A stretch of 64,000 nt of DNA from Gammaproteobacteria bacterium (GCA_012269545.1 JAAXKB010000048.1:38765-102764); one strand, 5' to 3'; numbered from the stretch's first letter, positions 18,463 to 28,240 are shown. Notes: generated by a model not told the origin, from the letters alone. Made by a program: numbers and translations.

Positions 18463-19140
18463 ATGCAGTTTGATGAGGTCGTCACTGGACGCCGCAGTAT
18501 TCGAGGGTATAAATCCGACCCGGTTCCCAAGGCGCTGATTGAGGAAGTATTGGCTTTGGCAATGCGTTCCCCGTCATCAATGAATACTCAGCCGTGGAAT
18601 TTTACTGTGCTCTCTGGCGAGCCGTTGGATCTCATTCGCGCTGGTAATACTGAGCGCAATCTTGCAGGCGTACCGCATTCTCGCGAATTTCGTATTGGCC
18701 AGCCTTTTGCCGGGCAACATCGCGATCGTCAGGTAGGCGTTGCAAAGCAGTTGTTTGCTGCCATGGACATTGCCCGTGACGACAAGGAAAAACGTCAAGA
18801 TTGGGTGCTGCGCGGCTTTCGACAGTTCGATGCCCCAGTGTGCGTCATCATTACTTACGACGCCGTGCTCGCGGATAGCGACGATACTGCATTCGACTGT
18901 GGGGCCGTCACCACTGCGCTGGTAAACGCTGCATGGTCTCGAGGCCTAGGTGCGGTAATCAACAGCCAAGGCATCATGCAGTCCCCGGTGGTACGAGAGC
19001 ACGCGAAGATTGCGGACGATCAGGTCATCATGAAGGCCGTTGCACTGGGCTGGCCCGATGACAGCTTTCCTGCCAACGCCGTGGTTTCCGAACGCAAGAG
19101 CGTCGCAGAAGCGGCATCTTTCCTTGGTTTCCCAGACTAA
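18463..19140 (+). CDS. Nitroreductase-family flavoprotein
   Basis: A 225-residue FMN-dependent oxidoreductase of the nitroreductase family. The start RRSIRGYKSDPVP with SPSSMNTQPWNF (about 36-47) is the classic FMN-binding opening. The C-terminal part contains a glycine-rich GLGAVINSQGI and ends in LGWPDDSFPAN, equivalent to the usual GxPxxxxP motif. A strong AGGAGATAGGAA sits before the ATG. Substrates of the family range from nitroaromatics to enones and quinones. Its position among oxygenases suggests a role in catabolism, which is inference. Confidence 0.9.
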   Translation: MQFDEVVTGRRSIRGYKSDPVPKALIEEVLALAMRSPSSMNTQPWNFTVLSGEPLDLIRAGNTERNLAGVPHSREFRIGQPFAGQHRDRQVGVAKQLFAAMDIARDDKEKRQDWVLRGFRQFDAPVCVIITYDAVLADSDDTAFDCGAVTTALVNAAWSRGLGAVINSQGIMQSPVVREHAKIADDQVIMKAVALGWPDDSFPANAVVSERKSVAEAASFLGFPD

Positions 19141-19240
19141 GAGCTTACAGACGCGGGTGGTCGATCACGGCTTGCCAACCTCCCCGCCCTCGGCTGCATT
19201 CTCAGCGCGATCCCATTTCAGTGGCCGAGTTCCATGCCGC

Positions 19241-20434
19241 TCAAGGCTGGGGTTTATCGTCGCCTAACTCCGTAAAGGGGATTAGCCGATCACTGCCGAT
19301 CGCGGTGGCGATATTCTGATGATAGTAAATCAAGGCAGGTTCATTACGCCCGAATACCAGATCCGGCACAGCGCCACTGGCCAAGTTTCGATGGATGGCA
19401 ACACTCTGTGGGAAGTCTTCCTGAGTGGTTACATCCCACACCAAATCCACGTTGAGACGCGCCTTTCGTTGCGCTTCTGCATCCATTGGTTTTGGCCAGA
19501 ACAGGCTGAGTTCTATGCGGCAACGGTTCGCCCCATCTATAGGGTAAGTGCGCCAAAACTGAACGTGGTCAACTTGGTAAGTCAGCATAGCATTGGGCGC
19601 AAGCAGGTACTCTGTCGTGCAATAGGGCAGAACCGAACCTTGCTCGGCAGGTGGCTTCTCAAATTCTTTATCAATTGTTTTGCGCGGCGAAACCAAGTGC
19701 ACCACATCGGCCATTCGCTCCACTAGGGTGGAGTTTGAATAATAGTAGGGACTGATGGTGTTTTTGTGGAGGGGCCCGATGTGATAAGTCTCGGCGAACC
19801 CGTCCAGAAAAAACTTATAGTTACAGTCCAATTCAGTCTCTCGACTGTCGATGTATTGCATACTCTCGATATCAAAGTTGGCAATATCGGACAACGATGA
19901 CCCCATGAGTTCCTTCACCTTGCCCTCGATATCATCACCCTCGAGCAATACGAAGATCATTCCTGCTGTTTCGTAACACATCACTTCAAGCAGTTGATCG
20001 TAACGAGCATCTGCCTGAGCGAATCCCTCGTGACTGTTAGGCCGCGCAATGATGCGACCGTCTAACCCCCAGTTCCATGCATGAAATGGACAGGAAAACG
20101 ATAGCTTCTTTCCCCTGCCCTCGGCCAAACGGGCGCCTCGGTGCCGACAGGCGTTAACGTAAGCGCGCGCAGCACCGTCGCCATCTCGAACCAGCACGAT
20201 GCTGGTGTCAATCACCTCGTGAGTCAGATAGTCGCCCTCGTTGGCAATATGCGGCGTCAGCGCCACCAACAAAGGACGCTGCTTGAACAATACCTCCACC
20301 TCCAAGGCAAACTGGTCTTCGCTAACGTAGTGCTCAGCAGGTACTTTTAATGCGTAGGGTGAGAGATCTGTTGTCTTATTCGACAAGTGCGCTCTCAGGC
20401 GCTCAAGCATCTCACTTTGCTTGCGTGCATCCAT
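19241..20434 (-). CDS. Rieske-type ring-hydroxylating oxygenase, alpha subunit
   Basis: A 397-residue oxygenase component with an N-terminal Rieske [2Fe-2S] site, Cys96-x-His98 and Cys115-x2-His118 (NACRHRG and CPFHAW). The C-terminal catalytic domain has the mononuclear-iron motif near DGFAETYHIGPLHK. Start ATG 20434 has GGGGAGAG upstream; the longer frame to 20509 is not needed. No ferredoxin or reductase gene is adjacent, so the electron donor must come from elsewhere. It resembles the paralogue at 25517 (both end with FGRNEPAL and YHQN/FHNN). The substrate is unknown; such enzymes attack aromatic or quaternary-amine compounds. Confidence 0.92.
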   Translation of the reverse strand: MDARKQSEMLERLRAHLSNKTTDLSPYALKVPAEHYVSEDQFALEVEVLFKQRPLLVALTPHIANEGDYLTHEVIDTSIVLVRDGDGAARAYVNACRHRGARLAEGRGKKLSFSCPFHAWNWGLDGRIIARPNSHEGFAQADARYDQLLEVMCYETAGMIFVLLEGDDIEGKVKELMGSSLSDIANFDIESMQYIDSRETELDCNYKFFLDGFAETYHIGPLHKNTISPYYYSNSTLVERMADVVHLVSPRKTIDKEFEKPPAEQGSVLPYCTTEYLLAPNAMLTYQVDHVQFWRTYPIDGANRCRIELSLFWPKPMDAEAQRKARLNVDLVWDVTTQEDFPQSVAIHRNLASGAVPDLVFGRNEPALIYYHQNIATAIGSDRLIPFTELGDDKPQP

Positions 20435-20655
20435 GATGTCTCTCCCCGAGTCTTTCCGCTGACAATCTGTGCTGCGCCTGCACCCACACGGTCGCAGTGA
20501 TGACGCCATGGCCAGTCTAGACGATTTGAACCTCGGCCGCTTAAGGCTTTAAAGAGCCTTGAACCCACTCATCCGCGCTCTGTCAGCGTATCGATTTGCT
20601 GCTCCGATATCCGCGCAGGCCCTGTGTTTTCAATTTCTCCTCTACGCCCCTCTTC

Positions 20656-20955
20656 CTACGGAGCAGCGATATCAAGTGCTCGTCGTGCACCGGCGTTCTG
20701 ATCGTCAGTTCCGTCCAATTCCCAGCCCGCCGTCAGCATACGAGTCATGTATTGTCGGTTATAAAGAAAGCAAACAATCAATTGCCAGAATCCCAAGGTC
20801 ACAATGGTGAACAACAAATGCAGGGCTCCAACGAAGAGCTCACCGCGAAACAAAGGTACGAACCAACCAAAAAACAGGTAAGTCCAGCTAAAGCCGTAGA
20901 ATCCCTTTTTTATCATGCCGCTTTGCGTGTGCTTGATCGGAACTGATGTCGCCAT
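20656..20955 (-). CDS. Small membrane protein
   Basis: A 99-residue protein with two to three hydrophobic segments. The central motif KKGFYGFSWTYLFFGWFVPL followed by FRGE is typical of a widespread family of small bacterial membrane proteins of unknown function (HrgC/DUF2628-like by eye). A GAGGGG site lies 8 bases before the ATG. The C-terminus is polar and cytoplasm-like. It stands alone between an oxygenase and a hydrolase. Confidence 0.65.
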   Translation of the reverse strand: MATSVPIKHTQSGMIKKGFYGFSWTYLFFGWFVPLFRGELFVGALHLLFTIVTLGFWQLIVCFLYNRQYMTRMLTAGWELDGTDDQNAGARRALDIAAP

Positions 20956-21104
20956 TTGCGCTACCCCTCTCGTTGATGAAACTGATTAGCACCTGACTTG
21001 CCAACGTCCCGATTTCGTCATTGGTGGTCCACAAACCCAACCATCTCCCAGACACATGGGAGTTGCGCGAAACATCAAACTGCAAACCAACATCTTCAAA
21101 CCTC

Positions 21105-22055
21105 TCAGAATCGATACTGGGCCTTAAGCGTTGTGTCGACAGCCATTGGATGGTCGCGCAGATGTCCCAACATATCCTTCACCATGACCGGCACAATGTC
21201 GTCCGGCAGATTGTGCCCCATATTGTCATAGACCTTGAATTTCGCTCCCGCGATGGTTTCGGCTGTATGCCGGCCATGCTCAACGCTCAACAGTTTGTCG
21301 TCCGCACCGTGCAAGACCAATGTCGGGGCAGTGATTTTTTTTACTTCCTTGGTTCGATCACCAGCATTCAAAATGGCGGTCACTTGATTGGGCAGCGCAC
21401 TGGTATAAAAGCCCAGCTGCTCCAAACGATCAGCCTCGTCCTCAGAGCTTTCGTTCATATCCGAGATGCCCTGCTGCTGGGCCTTGCCGGGAGGCGGCAA
21501 ATGGGGCGCCCAAGTTGTCGACATAATCGACACCAAGGACTGAGCACGCTCGGGGTAATCGTAAGCTATCACCTGGCTGATCATTCCGCCCATGGATGCA
21601 CCGATGACATGGGCGCGCTCAATACTCAAGGCATCCAGCACAGAAACTGCGTCCGCAGCCATATCTTGCAATGTATAAGGAGAGTTAACCTGCCAGCCGA
21701 TTTGGTTTTTCAGTAGTTGCCATCCCAGCCAGAGCTTGCCCCTGCCCTGTATTCGAGATGACTGGCCAACATCCCGATTATCCAACAACACGACGCGATA
21801 GCCTCCGTCCACCAGACCGTCAATAATTGCCGGATTCCAGACGCGATGAGAGGCAGCGAGGCCCATTAAAATCAAAATGGGTTCTGCTTGTTCGTCGCCC
21901 ACCACGGTGTATGCGATTTCCACGTCACCATTCCGAGTTTTCGACATAGGTCCGTTTGGATCGTAGTCGGCAAACGCAACGCCCGTCTGAGCGAGGAGAG
22001 AAAAAATCAGAGCGATACGGATCGAGCGTGAGGCGTGATTGACGATGTCTAACAT
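21105..22055 (-). CDS. Exported alpha/beta-hydrolase
   Basis: A 316-residue alpha/beta-hydrolase with an N-terminal signal peptide (cleavage near GVAFADYD), so it is probably periplasmic. The nucleophile elbow is GASMGG (Ser near residue 150), the acid is in VLHGADDKLL, and the histidine in NMGHNLPD. The oxyanion region is LMGLAASH. The ATG 22055 is chosen because it yields a proper signal peptide; the frame extends upstream to 22142 without support. The substrate class (ester, lactone or epoxide) cannot be told. Confidence 0.87.
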   Translation of the reverse strand: MLDIVNHASRSIRIALIFSLLAQTGVAFADYDPNGPMSKTRNGDVEIAYTVVGDEQAEPILILMGLAASHRVWNPAIIDGLVDGGYRVVLLDNRDVGQSSRIQGRGKLWLGWQLLKNQIGWQVNSPYTLQDMAADAVSVLDALSIERAHVIGASMGGMISQVIAYDYPERAQSLVSIMSTTWAPHLPPPGKAQQQGISDMNESSEDEADRLEQLGFYTSALPNQVTAILNAGDRTKEVKKITAPTLVLHGADDKLLSVEHGRHTAETIAGAKFKVYDNMGHNLPDDIVPVMVKDMLGHLRDHPMAVDTTLKAQYRF

Positions 22056-22357
22056 AGTGACAGCCGACCTTAATAACTCAGGCAGAAGATTTCCCCGATT
22101 GGGAGGATTTTGCAAGACCTCTGCGACTGACTGGCAACGCAATCATCTCTGCAAGCGCCCACACGGCTATCGCGACGGATGTTGCCTTACTTTGAGTTGC
22201 CCGAGCTATCGGTATCCGTGCGATCGATGGTATCAGGCCAGCGAGCAAGCAACCGCGTGCGACGTTGCACTGTAGCAGTAGTCGCTGCAAAAATCGCCCG
22301 ACGACAAGGCATATCAATAGCGCACCGGCCGTCTTTGCCCGGCCCCAGGTGCCCAGA
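22056..22357. other. Gene-free stretch
   Basis: These 302 bases separate the hydrolase start from the end of the oxygenase gene. A long minus-strand frame (22078-22599) crosses it, but most of that frame lies out of register inside the oxygenase gene and it has no good start. No other structure was noticed. Confidence 0.45.
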
Positions 22358-23572
22358 TCATTGAGTTGGCCTGTTTTGTTTGAAGCGCCGGGCCCGCTCT
22401 TCAGCCAGTCGAAAAGCAGCCTGCGTTTCGGCCTCCACCTCTTCGCGCTGCTGTTGCTTGAGAGCCTCAAATTCCTCCGCCCACCAGCGTCTAGTGACCT
22501 GCGGAAAAGTACCCATGCGATTAACGCAGGCGTTCGCGCCCCGATCGCGTCCGGCTTGGTAGCCCGCCGCACCCTCCCGGGCCGCCTGCGTCTTACCAAA
22601 GGGCACTAGGTCGCCTTCCATTTTGGGTAGCAAAAAATAGGGCATGGATACCCGGGTTTCTCCATCTGGAATCAGCGTGGTGTTTACGCGATGCAGAGTC
22701 GCAGAGTACCTGCCCTCGCTGAGGTGCATCAGGGTGCCACCAGTGTTCACGATCACCGAGCCCGGAATCACCGGCACAGTATAGTCACCTTCTGCCGTTC
22801 TGCAGGTCACGGGCGCATCAATCCACTGACCCTCACCGGCGACAACTTGTAGCCCGGGACGGTCGTTAATCAAAAGCGCGATAAATGGCGGACCATCGAT
22901 ATGCGCTCCGACATTGTCAGCATCGAATGCATCGTATGAGTTGCGAACAAACTCTTTGGAGTTTTCATCGAACACATCCATGCTGAAATTGTGATTCAGA
23001 CTCGCAGCTAAATCTGGCTCATCGAAGTCGAAATACTCGCGGAATGCGGCCGGGTCCTCGCCCAAGGATTCCACAATCGCCTCGCCTAACTCGTGAGTCA
23101 AACGATGATAAACCAAGTTAATTTCTTCAATGAGCGGTCGAAAACCTGCAAGTTCATCCGCCTGAGGCCACGTGTTTGGGCCACGAAACAGGCGTCTATG
23201 AATGGGCTGGGACTTATCGTCATGGGCACATACCGGCTCTTGTTCAAAGCCATACTGGAAATTTTCAATAACCTGCCCGTGACCGCGATCCGCCGGCGTT
23301 GGCAGAGTATAGCCACGAAAATAAGGAGTATTGGAGATGTGCGCTGTCTTTTTGATATCCATTGGGGCATCAAAAAAACCCCGCACTTCCCGAAACGCAC
23401 GCTGCTGGAATTCGTCATCTAAGCCCGGCGCGTTGGTTAGGACCATGAAGCCGAATTCGGAAAGCGCATAAGACAGGTCCGCGAAAAATTTTTCGGGATT
23501 ACTTTCTCGCTCCAGCCAGTCGACGGTTGGTAACGCCAGTTTGCGAACTTCACGCTTTTGATCTGTGCTCAT
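22358..23572 (-). CDS. Isopenicillin-N-synthase-like Fe(II)/2-oxoglutarate oxygenase
   Basis: A 404-residue non-haem iron oxygenase of the isopenicillin N synthase / plant-type dioxygenase family. The N-terminal DIOX-N domain (LPTVDWLE to ELGEAIVESL) is followed by the catalytic barrel: His224, Asp226 (AHIDGPPF), His294 (TLHRVNTT) and Arg307 with Ser (RVSMP). A C-terminal tail of about 60 residues is rich in Arg, Glu and Gln and is longer than usual. The ATG at 23572 follows AAAGGA. The bacterial members act on varied small molecules. It is close to a GH2 gene on the same strand, with 115 bases between. Confidence 0.88.
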   Translation of the reverse strand: MSTDQKREVRKLALPTVDWLERESNPEKFFADLSYALSEFGFMVLTNAPGLDDEFQQRAFREVRGFFDAPMDIKKTAHISNTPYFRGYTLPTPADRGHGQVIENFQYGFEQEPVCAHDDKSQPIHRRLFRGPNTWPQADELAGFRPLIEEINLVYHRLTHELGEAIVESLGEDPAAFREYFDFDEPDLAASLNHNFSMDVFDENSKEFVRNSYDAFDADNVGAHIDGPPFIALLINDRPGLQVVAGEGQWIDAPVTCRTAEGDYTVPVIPGSVIVNTGGTLMHLSEGRYSATLHRVNTTLIPDGETRVSMPYFLLPKMEGDLVPFGKTQAAREGAAGYQAGRDRGANACVNRMGTFPQVTRRWWAEEFEALKQQQREEVEAETQAAFRLAEERARRFKQNRPTQ

Positions 23573-23687
23573 TTTCCCGTTCCTTTGCGATAGTGGCCCT
23601 TGCATAGAGCCTAGACGCTATCCCGCTAATGCAGCCCGCTGACGAGCCAGCTCAAGCCCTTCTATTCTCTTTTTCATCCGCTCACCG

Positions 23688-25511
23688 TCACTCGGCGCCG
23701 AGTGACTCTACGCCAGCTCTATTCGCTTTTATTGCTGTGTTCTCCACGCGACGGGCGATCTCTTTTACCGGAATTTTTGCGCGGCGATCAAAATACAGCA
23801 GACCATTCACTTCCTGCTGCACATCCGTCAGCTGGGTCCACACGAATCCATTTAGCTGAGGAATTTCGCCAATTTCAACTAACAAGCGCTGACAGATCTG
23901 CAAAAGCTCATCTTCTGTTTCCGGTATGTCACCGTACGCAAAATCCGGCTCCAGACCTTCTCGTTTTCCCGCGCCGACAAAACCAATTCCGCCGCATTCC
24001 GACAGCACCAAGGGCAATGAACGCGGATCGGCACCGGCCAATGCGCCCAGCCGCGGCCGGCCAATTTTCGTTACCTGAGTTTGTGGCGAATCAAACAAAC
24101 CATCTATGCAACGCGCCAGAGCGCCGTCGCCTTGTTCGTAAGAATGTATTGCCCAGACGTCACCAGTAGAAAATTCCCAGCCGTCATTACCGATCACGGG
24201 CCGCGTTGGGTCCAGTGATTTTGTTGCATGATACAGCGCATCAGCCAAATGGCGCTGCTCCGCCCGCTCGCCCTGATGCCAAATCCCCCAAGACTCGTTG
24301 AACACCACCCAACCGACAATACAGGGATGACTGCGGTCTCGGATCACCACCTGCGGCCATTGCCCTGTTAGGGCTTGAGTGAGCTGAGTGGAAAAAATGC
24401 GGCCCGCCGGCATCTCTGCCCAAATCATCAATCCCAGTTTATCCGCCCAATACAGATAGCGCGGATCTTCGACTTTCTGGTGCTTGCGGACAAAATTAAA
24501 ACCCATCGATTTGGTCAGTTCCACGTCACAGCGCAATGCCGCATCATCCAGAGCCGTATACCAGCCACTCGGGAAATAGCCTTGATCCAAGACACCTTTC
24601 AAATATTGAGGCTCGCCGTTCAACAATATCGCCCCACCTTCACAGCGCACCTCGCGCAACCCTGTGTAGCTGGTGATCTGGTCGAGCAAAGCGCCATTCT
24701 CAGCCACCACCGTGATCGCTATGTCATACAAGACAGGATTCACCGGCGTCCAAAGCTGCGGGTTATCTACCGTTAGCGTGACCGTACTCTCGTCGCGATT
24801 GGTAAATGCCGAACGCCCAAAAGTCACACGGACACCATCGAGGAACACCTCGACCTCCAAACTGCCCTGATACTGTTTCGCCAATGTCAGCGTGACTCTC
24901 AACTCTCGGGAGCCCACGTCATAACGACTGAAAATACTTCGCCCGTAGTTCTCCTGCACCGGCTCCAGCCAGACACTCTGCCAGATACCAATCACGGCGT
25001 CGTAATCGATTGGCCAACGCGTGTCCCCGGCCTGCTTACCTCTGGGCTGCTGCCAGGAGTCCGTGTCCGCCGCACGCACAACCAACACATTGTCAGTTTC
25101 TTTTAAGAAACGCCCAACAGCACATTGTACTGGCGTATAACCGCCTTGATGACGGCAGACGTGGTGTCCATTGAGATAGACATCCGCGGTGTAGTCGCAC
25201 GCCCCAATGTTCAGTAAGACATTTTGGGCGGACCAATCCGGTCGGTCAAATGACCGGCGATACCAAACAACGTTCGCTGCCTCCGCCCACTCCACACCAC
25301 TAGCCTGAGAGCCAGGGGCATAAGGAACCGTGATTTCAGCGCTCCCTTCCCCAGGCCAATTCGCTGACACAAACCACTCATCCGTCTGCCCGCGGTCGGC
25401 AGCATCGGTTCTAAACGCCCATGTGCCGTTCAAATTCAACCACTGGTCGCGTCTGAGCAGGGGGCGAGGATATTCCGGTCGCGGTAAAGCCTGGGGTGAA
25501 GAATCTGACAT
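23688..25511 (-). CDS. Glycoside hydrolase family 2 (beta-glucuronidase/galactosidase type)
   Basis: A 607-residue GH2 enzyme in the usual three-domain layout: sugar-binding jelly roll (LNGTWAFR, about 27-34; DVYLNGHHVCRHQGGYTP, about 110-127), an immunoglobulin-like domain (about 190-285) and the TIM barrel. The acid/base is Glu406 in FNESWG and the nucleophile is Glu505 in LSECGG. No signal peptide is visible, so it should act in the cytoplasm on imported glycosides. It lies 5 bases beyond a Rieske gene and downstream in the same direction, so the two are one operon. Anomeric and sugar specificity cannot be decided from sequence. Confidence 0.92.
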   Translation of the reverse strand: MSDSSPQALPRPEYPRPLLRRDQWLNLNGTWAFRTDAADRGQTDEWFVSANWPGEGSAEITVPYAPGSQASGVEWAEAANVVWYRRSFDRPDWSAQNVLLNIGACDYTADVYLNGHHVCRHQGGYTPVQCAVGRFLKETDNVLVVRAADTDSWQQPRGKQAGDTRWPIDYDAVIGIWQSVWLEPVQENYGRSIFSRYDVGSRELRVTLTLAKQYQGSLEVEVFLDGVRVTFGRSAFTNRDESTVTLTVDNPQLWTPVNPVLYDIAITVVAENGALLDQITSYTGLREVRCEGGAILLNGEPQYLKGVLDQGYFPSGWYTALDDAALRCDVELTKSMGFNFVRKHQKVEDPRYLYWADKLGLMIWAEMPAGRIFSTQLTQALTGQWPQVVIRDRSHPCIVGWVVFNESWGIWHQGERAEQRHLADALYHATKSLDPTRPVIGNDGWEFSTGDVWAIHSYEQGDGALARCIDGLFDSPQTQVTKIGRPRLGALAGADPRSLPLVLSECGGIGFVGAGKREGLEPDFAYGDIPETEDELLQICQRLLVEIGEIPQLNGFVWTQLTDVQQEVNGLLYFDRRAKIPVKEIARRVENTAIKANRAGVESLGAE

Positions 25512-25516
25512 TCGGG

Positions 25517-26734
25517 CTAGAGCTGTTCCAACAACGGCTGGCCTAATGCCTCGCGATAGTTGTTATGAAAATGATGCAGCGCCGGTTCGTTTCGACCAAA
25601 GATGATCTCCTTCAACAGACCACTTTCCGCCGCTCGCTGCTGCATTTCACCCATCACATAGTCCTCGTTTTCCACCGTGGACTTAAACACCTCTAAGGCA
25701 TTTGCGAGGCTCGCACGCCCCTCTTCAAAATCGTAGGCATCTCTGTTTCTCGCGGATTCGTCATCTAAATCCGAAGCCTGTGCAGCCAATTCAGGCGCGT
25801 AGTAAAAGCTGATGCGCGTGACCGACCGAGACGGGTCACCCTTCACGGGATAAATTCGAATCAGCGTTGTTGATGCCCTGCTCGTAATCAGCTGTATGTT
25901 CGGAAATAGGTGATAGAGCACAAAGGTGCATTTGCCGATATCCCATTCTGACTCGGGCAACTGGCGCATGGTTTCCATGCCACGATTGGCCGTCACGAAG
26001 CGATGGTGACGGCCGAATTCTTCGAAATGTAAGTTGTTGCCGTAATACAAGCGCCCCAGCGTGTCTTTGTGCAACTTGCCAAAATGATAGGTCTCACCGA
26101 AGGTATCGTTAGCAAACTTCCAATTCAGGGCCTTATCAATCGTCGTCTGACCGAGACTGACTTGGCTGTTCATATCAAAGGAGGGAAACTCGTCAGCCAA
26201 CTCGCCCAGCAACGCCCTAACGTCGAGATGCCCATCAGGGTTCGGGTGAACCCACAGCAGCCCGCTTTCTTCAGCGCATGGCAGTTCGATCAGACCCCTA
26301 CAGGATTTATCGATATCCCCGAAATGATCGTTGTTGGGGATGGTCATTAACTCGCCGCTGTTGGCGTAACTCCAGTGATGAAACGGGCAGGTAAACACGT
26401 GTTTCGTACCTCGCTCCTCTTGGGCCACCTTGACCGAGCGATGTCGGCAGGCGTTTAAAAATGCATGAAATACGCCGGCTTTGTCACGGGTCGCCAGCAT
26501 GGGCACACCGAAGTCATCCAGGGTCATGAAAGACCCCGGAGCTGGAAGATCTCCTGACAAACCAATGAGCTGCGGGTGATCCATGAAAAAGTGCTTTTGC
26601 TCGTGCTCGGCAATCTCAGGACAGACATAGGATTGCGTCGTCATTTTGTATTGAACGCCGGCATCAACGTTTCTGCCCTCATCCAATTGGCTTATCAACT
26701 CTTTTATGATCGTTACCTGAAGGTCGTGTTTCAT
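25517..26734 (-). CDS. Rieske-type ring-hydroxylating oxygenase, alpha subunit
   Basis: A 405-residue Rieske oxygenase component. The [2Fe-2S] ligands are Cys96, His98, Cys116 and His119 (NACRHRS and CPFHHW). The mononuclear iron site is in NDTFGETYHFGKLHKD. The C-terminus shares the pattern FGRNEPALHHFHNN with the gene at 19241, indicating paralogues. ATG 26734 has GAGG six bases upstream. The gene leads an operon with the GH2 gene, an unusual pairing that suggests a glycosylated aromatic or terpenoid substrate. This is inference. No reductase is nearby. Confidence 0.92.
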   Translation of the reverse strand: MKHDLQVTIIKELISQLDEGRNVDAGVQYKMTTQSYVCPEIAEHEQKHFFMDHPQLIGLSGDLPAPGSFMTLDDFGVPMLATRDKAGVFHAFLNACRHRSVKVAQEERGTKHVFTCPFHHWSYANSGELMTIPNNDHFGDIDKSCRGLIELPCAEESGLLWVHPNPDGHLDVRALLGELADEFPSFDMNSQVSLGQTTIDKALNWKFANDTFGETYHFGKLHKDTLGRLYYGNNLHFEEFGRHHRFVTANRGMETMRQLPESEWDIGKCTFVLYHLFPNIQLITSRASTTLIRIYPVKGDPSRSVTRISFYYAPELAAQASDLDDESARNRDAYDFEEGRASLANALEVFKSTVENEDYVMGEMQQRAAESGLLKEIIFGRNEPALHHFHNNYREALGQPLLEQL

Positions 26735-26998
26735 TTGGCACCTCACCCGAGAGACGTATTGTCTGTTTAACTCAAAAACCCCTCGTACCAGAACTTGTGG
26801 CACACGTTGAACATACCAAAATCCGAGAATCCTGCCAGACCCGGGCGCGTTGTGCGAAAACAGCATCAGTAGTCCAGCAAGGCAGTCATGGTGAAAATCA
26901 GCCTCATTGCATCCTTACGTTGGCATTTTTTTTGCTGTCTCTTCTGCAAACAATAAGGTTGCCGACATTTCGACAGCGGCACATCTAGGAGGAATGTA

Positions 26999-27508
26999 AT
27001 GTTGACCTATATTTCCGTTGGCGCAGACGTTTTGGCGTCTTTTGCGCTGGTTATTTCCGTGATTTTTTTACTTAAAGAACTGCGTCTCACACGAGATACC
27101 ATGAGTCACGCAGACTTTGTCAACTCGATAAACCGCAGCGCCGAAAACATGCTGCGAATCACTGAAAACGACGAGTTATTGTCAACCATTGAGAAAATCA
27201 GTGTGTATCGAAGACAACAAAAGCGTGACAAACGCCAATTACGGCGGATTTTGGACGGTCTAACACCTCAAGAACGGGTGCGATACTTCCACTTTCAACG
27301 AAATGCGTGCTTGAACTGTGAGGTGTTTTTGGAAAGCGCCAGTGCGGGCTATATCGATGCGGACCGATTCGCCATGGCGTTCGGCTGGACTAACGTTGAT
27401 TATGAGATCTGGAACGCGCTTGGACTGGGTATCGGCGCCAGAACTCAACGGCATTTCGCCGCTCCCTCAGGAGCTGTCATGCCGCTGCATCCTGTCTCTG
27501 CGGGCTAG
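26999..27508 (+). CDS. Membrane-anchored hypothetical protein
   Basis: A 169-residue protein with one N-terminal membrane anchor (about residues 5-25) and a cytoplasmic, arginine-rich domain (RRQQKRDKRQLRRIL) with a tryptophan/tyrosine-rich later part. AGGAGG lies 6 bases before the ATG. It resembles single-span proteins of unknown function found widely in marine bacteria, but no named domain can be assigned. It is divergent from the Rieske-GH2 operon. Confidence 0.72.
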   Translation: MLTYISVGADVLASFALVISVIFLLKELRLTRDTMSHADFVNSINRSAENMLRITENDELLSTIEKISVYRRQQKRDKRQLRRILDGLTPQERVRYFHFQRNACLNCEVFLESASAGYIDADRFAMAFGWTNVDYEIWNALGLGIGARTQRHFAAPSGAVMPLHPVSAG

Positions 27509-27571
27509 TTAACCAACGTCGCCGCACGATGTAATGCTCGGCCATCGTGCGGAGACAGGGTGAAGCCTACC

Positions 27572-27862
27572 TCAGTTGATGCTTTCACCCACTGCTTGCT
27601 GGGCGATGCTCGCCAACTCCAATCCCTTTTGCTCATAGGCCTCGGCAACGACTTCTTTTGCTGCTTTTTGGCAAAATCGTACCGTTTCAACTGCACCTAC
27701 GAAGAGCCGATCACCTTCGCGATTGCGGTAACAGCTCATGGTGAGCTTCTTGACCAAGGAATCTATCGCCTGTTCTTGGCTTAATTCACTTGAAGTGCCC
27801 GCCGAAACGGAGGCCGAAAACGTCAAGATAGCGGTTGCCAACAAGGTTGAGAGAGTTTTCAT
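27572..27862 (-). CDS. Small exported hypothetical protein
   Basis: A 96-residue protein with a clear signal peptide (MKTLSTLLATAILTFSASVSAGT, cleavage near residue 21). The mature part is mostly helical with two cysteines (MSCYRNREG and RFCQKAAKE), which may form a disulfide. The ribosome-binding site is weak. A pair of inverted 16-base sites lies just upstream (27894-27945). No family is recognised. Confidence 0.65.
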   Translation of the reverse strand: MKTLSTLLATAILTFSASVSAGTSSELSQEQAIDSLVKKLTMSCYRNREGDRLFVGAVETVRFCQKAAKEVVAEAYEQKGLELASIAQQAVGESIN

Positions 27863-28240
27863 GTTATACGTCCAATTTTTTGAGGGGACCTTAATGTTAC
27901 CATAAGTAACGAACAGTGTGCACTTTTAATTACTTTCGGTAACATCCAGACCTGCCCAAAACCTAGACGCATCCAGCGGGCATAAACCCAACCGAAACGA
28001 CATTCAATATCTCTAGCGATGATGTATCGGACAGCAACGACGTAGCACGCGCCGCTGCCCCCCATTTCTCAAGCACCGTTGCTAACTTTCCCTGCGATCA
28101 CCACCGTTTTTCTGGCCACGTGGACTCTTGCACTCTAAAATCGCCCGCTTCCGGCATCGTAGGTCGCATGCTCTGAGCCACCGGATCGCAAAATCACTTA
28201 CGTACTCGCATACCTGATTAATATTTTTAAGGAGTCTACT
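27863..28240. other. Intergenic stretch upstream of two divergent genes
   Basis: These 378 bases lie between the divergent small exported protein gene and purU. They hold the double inverted site at 27894-27945 and the strong AAGGAG of purU at 28229-28234. No other gene is supported; the frames on the minus strand lack starts with ribosome sites. Confidence 0.5.
27894..27945. promoter_or_regulatory. Pair of inverted 16-base sites, likely operator
   Basis: ATGTTACCATAAGTAA (27894-27909) and the reverse complement of 27930-27945 (ATGTTACCGAAAGTAA) agree at 14 of 16 positions. Each copy is itself nearly palindromic (TTAC-GTAA half-sites), as expected for a TetR- or GntR-type dimer. The 20-base spacing puts their centres 36 bp apart. 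They lie about 30-80 bases upstream of the minus-strand gene ending at 27572, where a repressor would act. The cognate regulator is unknown. Confidence 0.45.

Noticed and set aside
22078..22599. 173-codon minus-strand frame with a hydrophobic tail
   Set aside because: Mostly out of register inside the isopenicillin-N-synthase-like gene, arginine-rich as a shadow frame would be, and without a good start.
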